Assembly (NCBI RefSeq): GCF_014193655.1
Contig: NZ_JACHZQ010000002.1
Coordinates: 310,001 to 374,000 of the forward strand
Length of the DNA: 64,000 nt
DNA from: Rhizobium sp. BK313
GTDB taxonomy: Bacteria > Pseudomonadota > Alphaproteobacteria > Rhizobiales > Rhizobiaceae
Direction: 5' to 3'
The notes beneath the pieces were generated by a model that saw nothing but the letters and a program-made list of their open reading frames with translations, ran no database searches and was not told the DNA's origin. Made by a program: the position numbers and the translations under genes. Shown in pieces: positions 8,610 to 18,585 of the stretch; position 1 is the first letter of the stretch, and the number at the start of each line of letters is the position of its first letter.

Positions 8610-9968
8610 ATGAGCGACAATCCATTTGCCGAACCGGGAGACGACGAAAGCACGATCATCCGCCCGATCCCCGGGGGGCGTGCCGCCGGCCCGCCCACTA
8701 CCGCGCCTCCGCCTGCCCCAGCCGAGGCCGACGCCGGTGTGCCCGTGGGGCCCGAGACCCGGATCGAATTCGCCGAACTGCCGTCCATCGGGGCATCGCC
8801 GATCGTGGCGGCCGCGGCGCCGCTGTTGTCGCTGGTGGCACGGCTGCGCAACGCCTTTTCGGTTCCGGACCCAGCCAGCCTGCGGGAGAGCGCGATCGAG
8901 GAGATGCGCCGTTTCGAGAAGGCCTTGCGCGACCAGAGCCTGCCCATGGAGCAGATTCGCCTGTCGCACTATGCGCTCTGTGCCAGCCTGGACGACGTGG
9001 TGCAAAACACCCCCTGGGGAAGCCGCGGCCCGTGGGCGGACGCGTCGCTGGTCTCGACCTTCCATCAGGAAGTGCGTAGTGGCGAACGCTTCTTCGATCT
9101 GCTGGAGCAACTGCGCCAGAATCTCGGGACCTTCCTGCCCGTGGTTGAGCTCATGTATCTTTGCATGTCGCTCGGGATGCAAGGCCGCTACCGGCTGTCG
9201 GCGCGCGGCCCCGCTGAACTCGACCGGGTTCGGGAGGAAACCTATGTCGCGATCATGCGGCAGAGACGGCCGGTCGAACGTGGCTTGTCGATCCACTGGA
9301 GGGGCATCACGGCGCCTTACCGCCAGATGCGGAGTTTCCCGGTTTGGCTCGCGGCGTTGCTTGCAATCGGCTTGCTGGTGCTGATCTACGCACTGCTCGC
9401 CTACAGTATCAACAGGGCGTCGGACCGGCTATTCGATGCGGCCCGTTCGCTTCCCCCGACACAGATGCCGACTATTGTCCGCACTACCCCGCCCAAGCCC
9501 GTGCCGCCCGCTCCGCGCGTGCCGGGAGAACTCGACAAGCTGGCGGGCTTCCTTGATCCCGAAGTGAAGCAGGGCCTCGTGACCATAGCCGGTACGGATG
9601 CGGTGCCGATCGTGCGAATCCTCAACCTCGGCATGTTCCGTTCGGGCAGCGCTGTCGTCGAACCAAGATTCTTGCCCGTCCTGGCACGGATTGGTGCGGC
9701 ATTGCGCACGGAACCCGGCCAGGTGGACGTTGTCGGCTATACCGACAACCAGCCGATCCACACGGTGAAGTTCCCGTCGAACTTCCAGCTGTCAAAGGCT
9801 CGCGCCCAGGCAGCCGCGGCGGTGATCGCGAATGCGATCGACGAGCCGGCCAGGCTGTCGACGCAGGGGCGGGCCGATGAAGACCCCATCGCCTCCAACG
9901 ACACGCCGGACGGGCGCCAGCAGAACCGGCGCATTGAAGTTGTCCTGCATAGGAAAAGTACCGACTGA
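8610..9968 (+). CDS. tssL: T6SS membrane protein TssL with OmpA-like C-terminus (ImpK)
   Basis: Protein of 452 residues. It has a Pro-rich N-terminus, the DotU/TssL cytoplasmic helical domain (about residues 50-240), one transmembrane segment (about 245-270) and a C-terminal OmpA-like peptidoglycan-binding domain (about 335-450) with G-Y-T-D-N and a late N-R-R-I-E. This is the extended TssL form that anchors itself to the wall. Such wall binding may partly offset the lack of the TssJ lipoprotein here, which is inference. The stop overlaps the tssM start. Confidence 0.95.
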   Translation: MSDNPFAEPGDDESTIIRPIPGGRAAGPPTTAPPPAPAEADAGVPVGPETRIEFAELPSIGASPIVAAAAPLLSLVARLRNAFSVPDPASLRESAIEEMRRFEKALRDQSLPMEQIRLSHYALCASLDDVVQNTPWGSRGPWADASLVSTFHQEVRSGERFFDLLEQLRQNLGTFLPVVELMYLCMSLGMQGRYRLSARGPAELDRVREETYVAIMRQRRPVERGLSIHWRGITAPYRQMRSFPVWLAALLAIGLLVLIYALLAYSINRASDRLFDAARSLPPTQMPTIVRTTPPKPVPPAPRVPGELDKLAGFLDPEVKQGLVTIAGTDAVPIVRILNLGMFRSGSAVVEPRFLPVLARIGAALRTEPGQVDVVGYTDNQPIHTVKFPSNFQLSKARAQAAAAVIANAIDEPARLSTQGRADEDPIASNDTPDGRQQNRRIEVVLHRKSTD

Positions 9969-12900
9969 TGGAAAACCTCCAATACCTTGCCGCCTACTTC
10001 GTCAATCGCTGGACGTACAGTTTCGCCGGCGTCGGTATGGCCAGCATGTTGGTCTGGTATTTGGCGCCGCTGATCCCGGGCTTCGACAGCTATCTCGCCC
10101 GCACCTTGCTGGTCCTGGCCATGGTCGTGATCTGGGCCGGTGTGAATGGCTCGATCAGTTGGGTCCGCCGCCGCCGCGAAAACACGCTAGCAGCCGGCCT
10201 GACCGAAGAATCGACCTTGGATGAGCGGGACGTGCGGGCGGCAACGGCCGAGGAGGTCGCACGTCTGCGTGAGCGGGTGCGCACCGCCCTTCGCCGTCTG
10301 CGGAAGGGCGGCCGGCGAGGCTATCTCTACGAGCAGCCCTGGTACGTGCTGATCGGACCACCTGGCTCGGGCAAGACGACCGCACTTCTGAATGCCGGGC
10401 TGAATTTCCCGATGGGTCAACTGGATGGAGAGGAGACGGCGGTGGGCGGGGTCGGCGGCACCCGACTGTGCGATTGGTGGTTCGCCGACGAGGCAGTGTT
10501 GATTGACACGGCCGGGCGTTACACGACACAGGACTCCGATACCCTCGTCGACCGCGCCGGGTGGGAAGGCTTTCTTGATCTATTGCGGCGCACGCGCAAA
10601 CGCCAGCCGCTCAACGGCGCCATCGTCGTCGTCTCGCTTACCGACATTGCGGCCGCCGATCCGGCGACGCGGGCCGCCCATGCCCGCACAGTGCGCCGGC
10701 GCGTCACCGAGCTTTCCGACCGGCTCCGCCTGCGCGTACCGGTCTATATGGTTTTCAGCAAGGCGGACCAGTTGGTCGGCTTCAATGAATATTTCGACGA
10801 CCTTGATGCGGAGGGCCGTGGTCAGGTTTGGGGCATGACCTTTCCGCTGGCGAAGGGAGCAGAGACCTTCACCGACGAATTCCGCCTGTTGCTGGACCGC
10901 CTGGACGAACGGATGTTCGAGCGACTGCAGGCCGAACGCGCGCCCGATCGGCGCGCACTGCTTGGCGGCTTCCCGCTGCAACTCGCCAGTCTCCAGGAGC
11001 CTCTGGCCGACTTCCTGGGACAGGCCTTTGGTGGTACCCGCCTTGATCCGGCTCCATTCCTGCGTGGCGTCTACATCACCTCCGCGACGCAGGAGGGAAC
11101 CCCAATCGATCGGCTGACCGGCATGTTGTCACGGTCCTTCGGAATCGATCAGAAGCGCGCTCCCAGCCTGCGGCCGGTGGCAGGGCGAAGCTATTTCCTG
11201 AAGCGTATGCTGGGCGAGGTCATCCTCGGTGAATCGCTGCTCGTCTCCGCGAATTCCAAGCGGATGCGGCGGTGGCGCTTGCTACGTATCGCGAGCTTCA
11301 GTGCAATCGCGGCCGTGACGCTTGCGATATCGCTCGGGCTCTGGCGTGCGGAGGCAAGCAACCGCCTGGCCGTCGAGCGGGCCGACGAAGCGATCGCCGG
11401 TTATCGCCAGCAGCTGGCCGGGGCGAATCTCGATCCCGTATCGGATGACGACTTGCCCCACATCGTGCCGCTGCTCGATGCCGCGCAGGCGCTGCCGCGT
11501 GAACCGGAGAACTGGCTTGCCGGCGTCTTTGGCTTATCGCAGTCCGAGAAGCTGGAGGCCGTTGAACGGTCAATCTATCACAACGCGTTGGAGCGGATCC
11601 TGCTGCCGCGTCTGATCTGGCGGGTCGAGCAGCAGATGCGCAGCCAGCTCGACAACCCTGATTTTCTCTTTGAAGCAACGCGGACCTATCTCATGCTCGG
11701 CGGCGCGGGGCCACTGGATCCCGCCCTGGTGCGCGACTGGATGGTGCTCGACTGGCAGGCTCGATTCCCCGGCGTCCTGAACGCTCAGCTGCGGGAGCAT
11801 TTGCTCGCGCACCTGAACGCGCTGCTTTCGGACCCGCTGCCGCCGGTGACCTTGGATGGGACGCTGGTGCAGACCGCGCGCGCGTCCTTCAGCCGCGTAT
11901 CGCTCGCTGCCCGGGTGTACGGCCGAATTCGCCCCGCCGCCTCGGCGAAGTCCGTCCCAGACTGGATACCAGCCGCCGAGCTCGGTTCCGCCGGCTCTTC
12001 GCTTTTTACCCGCGTCTCCGGCAAGTCGCTTTCCGAGGGAATACCGGGGTTTTTTACTGTCGCGGGTTTCCAGAAAGTGCTGCTGCCCAACCTGGTTGGG
12101 GCGACGCAGGCTGCGGCCAGCGAAAGCTGGATTTTCGGGCAGACGCCGGAGACACCGTCGGTTGGAGCGGATAGCCAGACGCTTGAGCGCGAGGTCGTCG
12201 CACTCTATGCCGCCGATTTCCAGAAGCAGTGGGACGACATGCTCAATGATCTCGCACTGGCGCCGTTCGAGGACCGTCCGGCGGCGATCCAGGGTCTCTA
12301 TGTGCTGTCGGCGCCGCAATCGCCAATGCGCGACCTGCTAAAATCGATCGCATCGGAACTGACCTTCATGCCGACTGCAAAGCCGACCGGGGATGGCACT
12401 CCCGCGACGCCTGCAGGAGACAGCGGTGCAGCCGCCGCCGCGACGGCACAACAGAAATCCCTCGCCGCCGCGATCGGCAGCGCCGTCGCACCCGATGCCT
12501 CCTCGATGCCGGCGATTGTTGATCTGGATCAGCACTTTCGGCCGCTTCGAGACTTTGTGGGCGATGGCCAGGCAGAGCCGATCACCGGCGTGTTCCGGCT
12601 GATCAACACGCTGCAGCAGGAACTTGCCCAACTCGGCCCCGATGCATCGAATGTGCCGGCTACGCTGCAGGGTAGCGGCGATCCAGTGCAGCTTCTGCTA
12701 GCGGAGTCGGAGCGCCAGCCCCCGCCGCTGGCGCGCTGGTTGCAGCAGATTGCGGCCTCCGGCCGGAGCATGATCACAGGCAGCGTCCAGCATGCAGCTG
12801 CTGCGGCGTTTTCCGGTACTGACGGCCCCAAAAAGCTGTGCGAAGCCGTGGTGCCCCACCATTTCCCGTTCTCCTTTTCCAACGAGGATGCGCCGTTGGA

Positions 12901-13507
12901 CGACTTCGCCCGGTTGTTCGGGCCAGGCGGCGTGCTCGACACTTATTTCCAAAGCCAGATCAAACCCTTCGCGAACATGAACGCCGCCGTCTGGCAGCTA
13001 CAGCCACTTGGCGGTGTGGCCCCTCCCGTGAGCCAAGCCACCTTGGCCCTGTTCCAACGCGCCGCCGCCATCCGGGACGCATTCTTCCCGGCCGGCGGGG
13101 CGGCGCAGATCCGTTTCGACATCACGCCGCAGCCTCCGCGCGATGGCGAGGAACCGGCGACGCTTACTCTGGGCGGCAGGACAATCAGCACTGCGGATGG
13201 TGCTAGCGGCCAGGCATCCTTGACCTGGCCGGGCGCGGATGGACTTAACCCGGCGCGCGTGACGTTCGGGCAAGCCGGCGACGTCGTAGCCGCGGACGCC
13301 AGTGGATCCATCGGCGCCAGCGGTCCCTGGGCGCTGTTTCGGCTGCTGCAGCAGGCGCGGATATCGCCGTCCGGTCGGCCTCAGGAATTCTCCGTTACCT
13401 TTCGGTCCGGCATTCACGAAGCGAGGTTCACCTTGCGCGCCGGATCGTCCCGCAATCCGTTCGGCCGTAACCTTCTGAAGGATTTTCGATGCCCGGTGCT
13501 GCAATGA
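9968..13507 (+). CDS. tssM: T6SS membrane ATPase-like protein TssM (ImpL/IcmF)
   Basis: Protein of 1179 residues, normal for IcmF/TssM. Two N-terminal membrane segments (about residues 15-62) precede a cytoplasmic domain with Walker A G-P-P-G-S-G-K-T-T at 130-138. A third membrane segment near residues 435-455 leads into a long periplasmic part ending in the TssM C-terminal beta domain. With TssL it forms the trans-envelope channel. It overlaps tssL by one base, and tagF begins 19 bases inside its end. Confidence 0.95.
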   Translation: MENLQYLAAYFVNRWTYSFAGVGMASMLVWYLAPLIPGFDSYLARTLLVLAMVVIWAGVNGSISWVRRRRENTLAAGLTEESTLDERDVRAATAEEVARLRERVRTALRRLRKGGRRGYLYEQPWYVLIGPPGSGKTTALLNAGLNFPMGQLDGEETAVGGVGGTRLCDWWFADEAVLIDTAGRYTTQDSDTLVDRAGWEGFLDLLRRTRKRQPLNGAIVVVSLTDIAAADPATRAAHARTVRRRVTELSDRLRLRVPVYMVFSKADQLVGFNEYFDDLDAEGRGQVWGMTFPLAKGAETFTDEFRLLLDRLDERMFERLQAERAPDRRALLGGFPLQLASLQEPLADFLGQAFGGTRLDPAPFLRGVYITSATQEGTPIDRLTGMLSRSFGIDQKRAPSLRPVAGRSYFLKRMLGEVILGESLLVSANSKRMRRWRLLRIASFSAIAAVTLAISLGLWRAEASNRLAVERADEAIAGYRQQLAGANLDPVSDDDLPHIVPLLDAAQALPREPENWLAGVFGLSQSEKLEAVERSIYHNALERILLPRLIWRVEQQMRSQLDNPDFLFEATRTYLMLGGAGPLDPALVRDWMVLDWQARFPGVLNAQLREHLLAHLNALLSDPLPPVTLDGTLVQTARASFSRVSLAARVYGRIRPAASAKSVPDWIPAAELGSAGSSLFTRVSGKSLSEGIPGFFTVAGFQKVLLPNLVGATQAAASESWIFGQTPETPSVGADSQTLEREVVALYAADFQKQWDDMLNDLALAPFEDRPAAIQGLYVLSAPQSPMRDLLKSIASELTFMPTAKPTGDGTPATPAGDSGAAAAATAQQKSLAAAIGSAVAPDASSMPAIVDLDQHFRPLRDFVGDGQAEPITGVFRLINTLQQELAQLGPDASNVPATLQGSGDPVQLLLAESERQPPPLARWLQQIAASGRSMITGSVQHAAAAAFSGTDGPKKLCEAVVPHHFPFSFSNEDAPLDDFARLFGPGGVLDTYFQSQIKPFANMNAAVWQLQPLGGVAPPVSQATLALFQRAAAIRDAFFPAGGAAQIRFDITPQPPRDGEEPATLTLGGRTISTADGASGQASLTWPGADGLNPARVTFGQAGDVVAADASGSIGASGPWALFRLLQQARISPSGRPQEFSVTFRSGIHEARFTLRAGSSRNPFGRNLLKDFRCPVLQ

Positions 13508-14055
13508 ATGCACGGCAGGCCTCAGGCCCCTCGATAGGCTTCTTCGGCAAACTCCCGTCCCGGGGCGACTTCCTCCATGCGGGTTTGTCGTCGGACTTTA
13601 TTCAGGCCTGGGACCGATGGCTGCAACGCGTTCTGACCGATGGTCCGCGGATGCTCGGCGAGACCTGGCCCGAAGTGTGGCGGGTGGCGCCCGTCTGGCG
13701 TTTCGCCTTGCCGGGCGGGCAGTGCGGCCGGCAGCCCGTGTTGGGGCTGTGGATGCCAAGCGTCGACCGTGTCGGGCGGCCCTTTCCCCTGACATTCGCC
13801 GCAGAAGGTGCGGATCACGGCGATGCCTTCCTCGAGGCGGCCGAGCAGATCGGTCGGAATGCGATTGCCTCTGATCTGGCGCCTGAGGCGATGATGTCGC
13901 GACTACGCGATGCTTCGCCACCGGAACCGATGCTGGGCACCGCCGCCGGGCAGGCGCGCTGGTGGAGCGCAGGAGGCCCGTTCGTCGCGTCCACAGAATT
14001 GCTGCTGGATGGCCTGCCGGACAGCGTTGGATTTAACCGGATGCTGGGGCGGTGA
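13489..14055 (+). CDS. tagF: T6SS-associated protein TagF (ImpM)
   Basis: Protein of 188 residues. GAAGGA lies 6 bases before the ATG at 13489, inside the end of tssM. The opening G-F-F-G-K-L-P-S-R-G-D-F is the TagF signature. TagF proteins act after translation to hold T6SS activity down. In Agrobacterium, TagF is a domain fused to PppA in one polypeptide; here the two are separate genes overlapping by 4 bases, so they are translationally coupled. Confidence 0.92.
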   Translation: MPGAAMNARQASGPSIGFFGKLPSRGDFLHAGLSSDFIQAWDRWLQRVLTDGPRMLGETWPEVWRVAPVWRFALPGGQCGRQPVLGLWMPSVDRVGRPFPLTFAAEGADHGDAFLEAAEQIGRNAIASDLAPEAMMSRLRDASPPEPMLGTAAGQARWWSAGGPFVASTELLLDGLPDSVGFNRMLGR

Positions 14056-14771
14056 GCGAGGGGCTTCGCCATTGGGCTGCGTCACATCCCGGCGCTGTCC
14101 GGATGCAGAATCAGGATTCCTACATTTGCCGCCCGAACCTCGGCCTGTTCTCGGTCGCCGACGGCGCAGGCGGTCACAGTGACGGTGAGGTCGCCTCCGC
14201 CCAAGTGGTGAAACTACTGGAGGAAATGTCGGAGACGATCCCGCCGTCCGAGCGGTTGGCGGAGGTTCGTGTCCGCTTGCACGCCGCGCACAATTTGCTC
14301 CTTGAAAAGGGGCGGGCCCGGATCCCGCAGGTGACGCTGGCGACCACGGTTATCGTGCTGATGGTGCATGGGGACCATTTCGCTTTCCTGTGGGCGGGTG
14401 ACTCGCGCGGCTATCTGCTGCGCGACGGGATGCTGCATCGCCTGACCTCCGATCACAGCCTCGTCCAGGAATTGGTGGATTCGGGGACGATCACGACAGC
14501 CGAGGCCGAGACCCATCCCCATAGCAACGTGATCACCAGAGCCGTCGGCGCCGGCGGAGCCGAACTCTTGATCGACAAGGTTCGCGGTATCGCACAGCCG
14601 GGAGACCGGCTTCTGCTGTGCAGCGACGGCTTGTACAAGGCCCTGAGTTCAGACGAGATGGTCGAGATTATGGCTCAGGACGGCGATGTCGCTGAAATGC
14701 TCGTCGCGGCGGCGCTGGCCCGCCATGCGCGGGACAATATCACCGCCGTTGTGACGGCGTTCCGAGGTTGA
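14052..14771 (+). CDS. pppA: T6SS PP2C-type Ser/Thr phosphatase PppA
   Basis: Protein of 239 residues from GTG 14052, overlapping tagF. PP2C motifs are complete: N-Q-D-S near the start, V-A-D-G-A-G-G-H around residue 37, W-A-G-D-S-R-G, and D-N-I-T-A-V-V near the end, giving the metal-binding aspartates. It would remove phosphate from Fha or another target and switch the T6SS off, opposing the kinase at 31245-32747. It is the last gene of the first plus-strand operon. Confidence 0.93.
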   Translation: MSEGLRHWAASHPGAVRMQNQDSYICRPNLGLFSVADGAGGHSDGEVASAQVVKLLEEMSETIPPSERLAEVRVRLHAAHNLLLEKGRARIPQVTLATTVIVLMVHGDHFAFLWAGDSRGYLLRDGMLHRLTSDHSLVQELVDSGTITTAEAETHPHSNVITRAVGAGGAELLIDKVRGIAQPGDRLLLCSDGLYKALSSDEMVEIMAQDGDVAEMLVAAALARHARDNITAVVTAFRG

Positions 14772-15004
14772 GAAATCCAGCAGCTCGTCGGATTGGGGGC
14801 TCTTCGGCGCTCAGAATCTCGCGCCGAGCAGCTTGAGAACCAGCTGCTCTGTCGGGGTCTGGTGGAAAATTGTGCCGACAAGGGGCCTTAGGTACCGGCC
14901 ACGATGACCAGCGGTGGTGATCTGCGCTGATCGAGGGGATCGTTATCTCTTAAACTTAATATGGCCCAGCATATAGTTATACATCTGCATCGTTGTGCCC
15001 ATTC

Positions 15005-15169
15005 TTAATATCGTTGGCTTGGCAGGTTCATGTACAGGTCGATGACGAATTCCTGAAACGCTAGATCACTTTTGAAGCCGAGCGGATAAAAGCCCTCAAA
15101 GCTATTCGGAAAATCCGATCTGTTAACGAAATTATCTGCTGCCGTGGCGAAGTTAGTTATTTTTGGCAT
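15005..15169 (-). CDS. Small open frame downstream of hcp, function unknown
   Basis: A 54-codon frame from ATG 15169 to TAA at 15005-15007, 118 bases beyond the hcp stop on the same strand. The peptide is rich in Phe, Asn and acidic residues. The frame stays open for about 16 further codons upstream but offers no better start, and the ribosome site is weak. Its base composition is clearly more AT-rich than the flanking T6SS genes. It may be a real small gene or the remnant of a lost cargo gene behind hcp. I do not recognise the peptide. The rest of the 516-base gap between pppA and hcp shows only a GCCATCGATGGC palindrome at 15237-15248. Confidence 0.35.
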   Translation of the reverse strand: MPKITNFATAADNFVNRSDFPNSFEGFYPLGFKSDLAFQEFVIDLYMNLPSQRY

Positions 15170-15287
15170 TAGATCGCCACTCGACGTTTGCTCATCTCTA
15201 TATCTGCAGCGATAACGTCAACCCCGCAGCCGAACGGCCATCGATGGCACCGCACCGACAGCCGCAGGGGAAATAGCGCCACTATGG

Positions 15288-15764
15288 TCAGCTAAGTTGT
15301 GCCGTCTCCAGATCATAGGTGACGTTGAAGGGCTGGCCCTCGGTGGCGTCATCCTTCATCTGCTTGGTCTTGAACAGCACCTTGGTAAAGTTCAGGGAAA
15401 TCGTCTCGATCGGGCGGTCCGCGCCGCTCGCATGAGAATAGCCGCTGATCATGGCGTTGGTCAGTTCCAGTGACAGAAAGACGTCCTGCTTGCTCTTGTC
15501 GGTGCGCGTGAACTCGACCTTCACCGTCTTGCCGTGACCGCCAAGTGCCTCCTGCATCAGTTTGCCCGTGGAAATGTCGTTCTCTTTGGTGACCACCACC
15601 TCGCTGATCGAAGGGGCCGTCGATTCGCGCTCCGCCGCAGAACCGACCGCGGTGTGAATTCCGCGTCCGACGCCCCATTGAAACGAGTTCAGTTCGATCC
15701 ACTTGGTGTGGCCGGTCTCGGTGACGTCCCCGTCAATGCCGTCATACTTCATATAAATAGCCAT
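15288..15764 (-). CDS. hcp: T6SS tube protein Hcp (TssD)
   Basis: Protein of 158 residues with the Hcp pattern: M-A-I-Y-M-K-Y-D-G-I-D-G-D at the start, the W-x-x-L-N-S-F-Q-W strand, and the I-S-L-N-F-T-K-V strand. Hcp hexamers stack to form the inner tube and can carry effectors. It begins 21 bases after clpV on the same strand, so the two form one operon driven from the region upstream of clpV. Confidence 0.95.
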   Translation of the reverse strand: MAIYMKYDGIDGDVTETGHTKWIELNSFQWGVGRGIHTAVGSAAERESTAPSISEVVVTKENDISTGKLMQEALGGHGKTVKVEFTRTDKSKQDVFLSLELTNAMISGYSHASGADRPIETISLNFTKVLFKTKQMKDDATEGQPFNVTYDLETAQLS

Positions 15765-15785
15765 GGAACACGCTAACCTTTCGTT

Positions 15786-18407
15786 CTATTGCAGGTGGGA
15801 TAGGAAGGAGCCGGTATCGTCGATCTCGACGGTGGCCTGCTCCGCCGGCTTTCCTTCCGCCATACGCGCGAGGAATTGGGCCGACAGGTCCGGCAGCAGG
15901 GTTTTCGTCAGCAGACTTTCGATGCCTCGGGCGCCGGCGCTGGCATCGGTGCAGCGGGTAACGATCGAATTGATCAGCTCCGGGCTGTAACGCAGGCTCG
16001 TGCCGAATTTCCGTTCGACGCGAGTTGCGATCCGATCGAGTTGCAGTGTCGCAACCTGGCGCAGGGTATCCTGGCTGAGCGGCAAATAGGGCACGACCGT
16101 CACTCGTCCGAGGAAGGCGGGTTTGAACGTCTTGGCCAATTCCTCCCGCAGGGCCACCGCCAGGCCCTCGGCGTCCGGAGCCGTCTCGGGATCCGCGAAT
16201 AGCCGGGAGATCAAGTCGGTTCCTGCATTCGACGTCATGATGATGATCGTATTCTTGAAGTCGATGTCGCGGCCTTCGCTGTCCTTCATCGTGCCCTTGT
16301 CGAAAGCCTGGAAGAAGATGTCGTGGACGCTTGGATGCGCCTTTTCCATCTCGTCCAGCAGGACGACGGAATAGGGACGGCGACGGACTGCCTCCGTGAG
16401 GATTCCGCCTTCTCCGTATCCGACATAGCCGGGAGGACTGCCCATCAGCAGGCTGACTTTGTGTTCCTCCTTGAACTCGCTCATATTGATGACGGTGAGG
16501 TTCTGCTCCCCGCCATAGAGGAGTTCGGAAAGGGTGAGGGCCGTCTCGGTCTTGCCGACTCCAGAGGTTCCGACCATCAGGAAGACACCGATCGGCTTGC
16601 GCGGATCGGTCAGGCCGGCCCGGGAGGTGCGAACCGACTGCGCGATCGCCTCGAGGGCATGGGGTTGACCGATGATCCGCCGCTCCATGGCCCGGCGCAG
16701 GTCGAGAACGGTACGGATCTCGTCGCTCCGCATCCGGCCGGCCGGAATTCCGGTCCAGCTTTCGACGATTTCCGCCACCGCCTGGGCATCCACCACGGGG
16801 AACACCAGCGGCTGCTCGCTCTGCAGGGTGTTGAGTTCGGCGGTCAGCGCGGCCAGGTCCCGCTGCAATGCCGCCGGTTCCGGCGACATCTCAAGGCGCG
16901 CCCGCGTTTCCCCGATCGCTTGGGCAAGGCGGCGCTCTTCGTTCCAACGCCCCTGCAACTCCTGCAGTCTCTCCTCCAACTGTGCGGATTCGACTTCCAG
17001 TGCTGCAATCCGCGCCTGGTGATCGGCCCCGGACAGCAGCTCCCTGCGCAATACGCGCAGCTCAGTCGCGATCAGATTGATCCGGCGCCGCACATCCTCG
17101 ACGGCGGGAGACGGCGAGGCTTGGCTCATCGCCACGCGGGCACAGGCGGTATCGATCAGGCTAACGGCCTTGTCCGGAAGCTGTCGGCTCGGGATGAACC
17201 GGGCCGACAGCTTGACTGCAGCCTCAACCGCCTCGTCGAGTATATGGATGCCGTGATGCTCCTCGAGGGTGGAGAGCAGGCCGCGCACCATGGCTATGGC
17301 CATGTCTTCGGACGGCTCCTCTACCTTCACCGTCTGGAACCGCCGGGTCAGCGCCGCATCTTTTTCGAAGAACTTTTTGTATTCGGCCCAAGTCGTCGCC
17401 GCGATCATGCGGAGTTCGCCGCGCGCCAGCGGCGGTTTTAGAAGATTGGCCGCATCCCCCTGGCCGGCACCGTTGCCGGCGCCGATCAGGTTGTGGGCCT
17501 CGTCGACGAAGAGGATGACGGGGGTGGGGCTGGCCTGGCATTCCTCGATCACCGAGCGCAGCCGGTTCTCGAACTCGCCCTTAATCCCCGCTCCTGCCTG
17601 AAGAAGGCCGAGATCAAGGGTGCGAATGGCGACATTGGCGATTGCCTGCGGCACATCGCCGGCGGCAATGCGCAGCGCAAGGCCTTCGACCACCGCGGTC
17701 TTGCCGACACCCGCCTCGCCAGTCAGGATTGGGTTGTTCTGACGGCGCCGCGTCAGGATGTCGATGATCTGGCGGATCTCGCTGTCTCGACCCAGGATCG
17801 GGTCGATGCGGCCGGCGCGCGCCTGAGCGGTAAGATCGGTGGTGTAGCGATCAAGCGCCGTACCGCCGCCCGCAGACGTCGGCGGCCGATCGGAACTTGT
17901 GCTCACGCCTCCCTCACTTTCGGCGGGAGCCTCTGCGCCGCCAGCGACGATCTTGGCGAGGTCCCGACGGAGGATATCCGGGACGATCCGCCGCAAATGA
18001 GGTGCCGCCTCATGCAGGCGTGCACTGATCGCGCTGTCGGCGAGCGCCGCGGTGATCAGATGGCCGGATCGGATGAGGCGGACGCTATCCTCGATGGACG
18101 CAAGCAACCAAGCGTCCTTGACCAGGCCGACTAGGTCCGGGGAAAGGCTCGGGGCTCGACCGTTCCCCGTTGTCATCCGGTCCAGCGCCGCGGTCAGTTC
18201 GGTCGAGAGGCGGTCCACCGGAATCTCGAAATGGCGTGCAATGAGCTCGGCATCCGATCGCGGATGCTCGAGCAGCTGAAGCAGCCAGTGCTCGATTTCG
18301 ACATTGTAGTGAGTGCGGGACAACGTCGTTCCGGCCGCCGCCTCCAGCGCTCGGCGGCTGGTTTCGTTCAATCGATTGACCAGCAGCTTCAAGTCGATGG
18401 TTGGCAT
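15786..18407 (-). CDS. clpV: T6SS sheath-disassembly ATPase ClpV (TssH)
   Basis: Protein of 873 residues. Two ATGs lie side by side at 18410 and 18407; AGAGGA is better spaced from the second. Domains in order: ClpN repeats (1-150), a short linker, AAA module 1 with G-E-A-G-V-G-K-T, a coiled-coil middle domain (about 400-510), AAA module 2 with G-T-S-G-V-G-K-T, and the C-terminal D2-small domain. It is the ClpV form, which pulls contracted TssB/TssC sheaths apart for reuse. Divergent from tssA, with a perfect regulon box between them. Confidence 0.95.
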   Translation of the reverse strand: MPTIDLKLLVNRLNETSRRALEAAAGTTLSRTHYNVEIEHWLLQLLEHPRSDAELIARHFEIPVDRLSTELTAALDRMTTGNGRAPSLSPDLVGLVKDAWLLASIEDSVRLIRSGHLITAALADSAISARLHEAAPHLRRIVPDILRRDLAKIVAGGAEAPAESEGGVSTSSDRPPTSAGGGTALDRYTTDLTAQARAGRIDPILGRDSEIRQIIDILTRRRQNNPILTGEAGVGKTAVVEGLALRIAAGDVPQAIANVAIRTLDLGLLQAGAGIKGEFENRLRSVIEECQASPTPVILFVDEAHNLIGAGNGAGQGDAANLLKPPLARGELRMIAATTWAEYKKFFEKDAALTRRFQTVKVEEPSEDMAIAMVRGLLSTLEEHHGIHILDEAVEAAVKLSARFIPSRQLPDKAVSLIDTACARVAMSQASPSPAVEDVRRRINLIATELRVLRRELLSGADHQARIAALEVESAQLEERLQELQGRWNEERRLAQAIGETRARLEMSPEPAALQRDLAALTAELNTLQSEQPLVFPVVDAQAVAEIVESWTGIPAGRMRSDEIRTVLDLRRAMERRIIGQPHALEAIAQSVRTSRAGLTDPRKPIGVFLMVGTSGVGKTETALTLSELLYGGEQNLTVINMSEFKEEHKVSLLMGSPPGYVGYGEGGILTEAVRRRPYSVVLLDEMEKAHPSVHDIFFQAFDKGTMKDSEGRDIDFKNTIIIMTSNAGTDLISRLFADPETAPDAEGLAVALREELAKTFKPAFLGRVTVVPYLPLSQDTLRQVATLQLDRIATRVERKFGTSLRYSPELINSIVTRCTDASAGARGIESLLTKTLLPDLSAQFLARMAEGKPAEQATVEIDDTGSFLSHLQ

Positions 18408-18482
18408 CATGGATCCTCTGAGTTGGCCGCCTTCACCTATGAACACTTATGGTTCGCCAATCCTTTTGTCCAGTTTAGTTTG

Positions 18483-18496
18483 GTTACGAGTGTAAC
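18483..18496. promoter_or_regulatory. Candidate T6SS regulon box, copy 3 (GTTAC-GAGT-GTAAC)
   Basis: A perfect inverted repeat between the divergent clpV-hcp and tssA operons, 76 bases from the clpV start and 90 bases from the tssA start. The surrounding 175 bases are AT-rich. One site here could serve both operons. Confidence 0.55.
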
Positions 18497-18510
18497 GTGT
18501 TCGAGTAGTT

Positions 18511-18539
18511 TTGAAATTATTGCGTAACATCATTGATAG
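18511..18539 (+). promoter_or_regulatory. Possible sigma-70 promoter for the tssA operon
   Basis: TTGAAA at 18511-18516 and TGATAG at 18534-18539 are 17 bases apart, with the tssA ATG 47 bases further on. The regulon box lies just upstream, a normal activator position. Judged by eye only. Confidence 0.3.
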
Positions 18540-18585
18540 AAAAGTGATGCAATACTTTCAATGCAGCTTTCGAAATAGGTAAACG

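Noticed and set aside
6904-8625. Long minus-strand frame of 573 codons opposite fha and tssK
   Set aside because: It lies fully opposite genes with clear T6SS homology, is rich in Arg, His and Gln, and shows no family pattern. It is a shadow of GC-rich coding DNA.
16323-17441. Plus-strand frame of 372 codons opposite clpV
   Set aside because: Composition of an antisense shadow (high Arg, Gly, Gln, Leu) and no motif.
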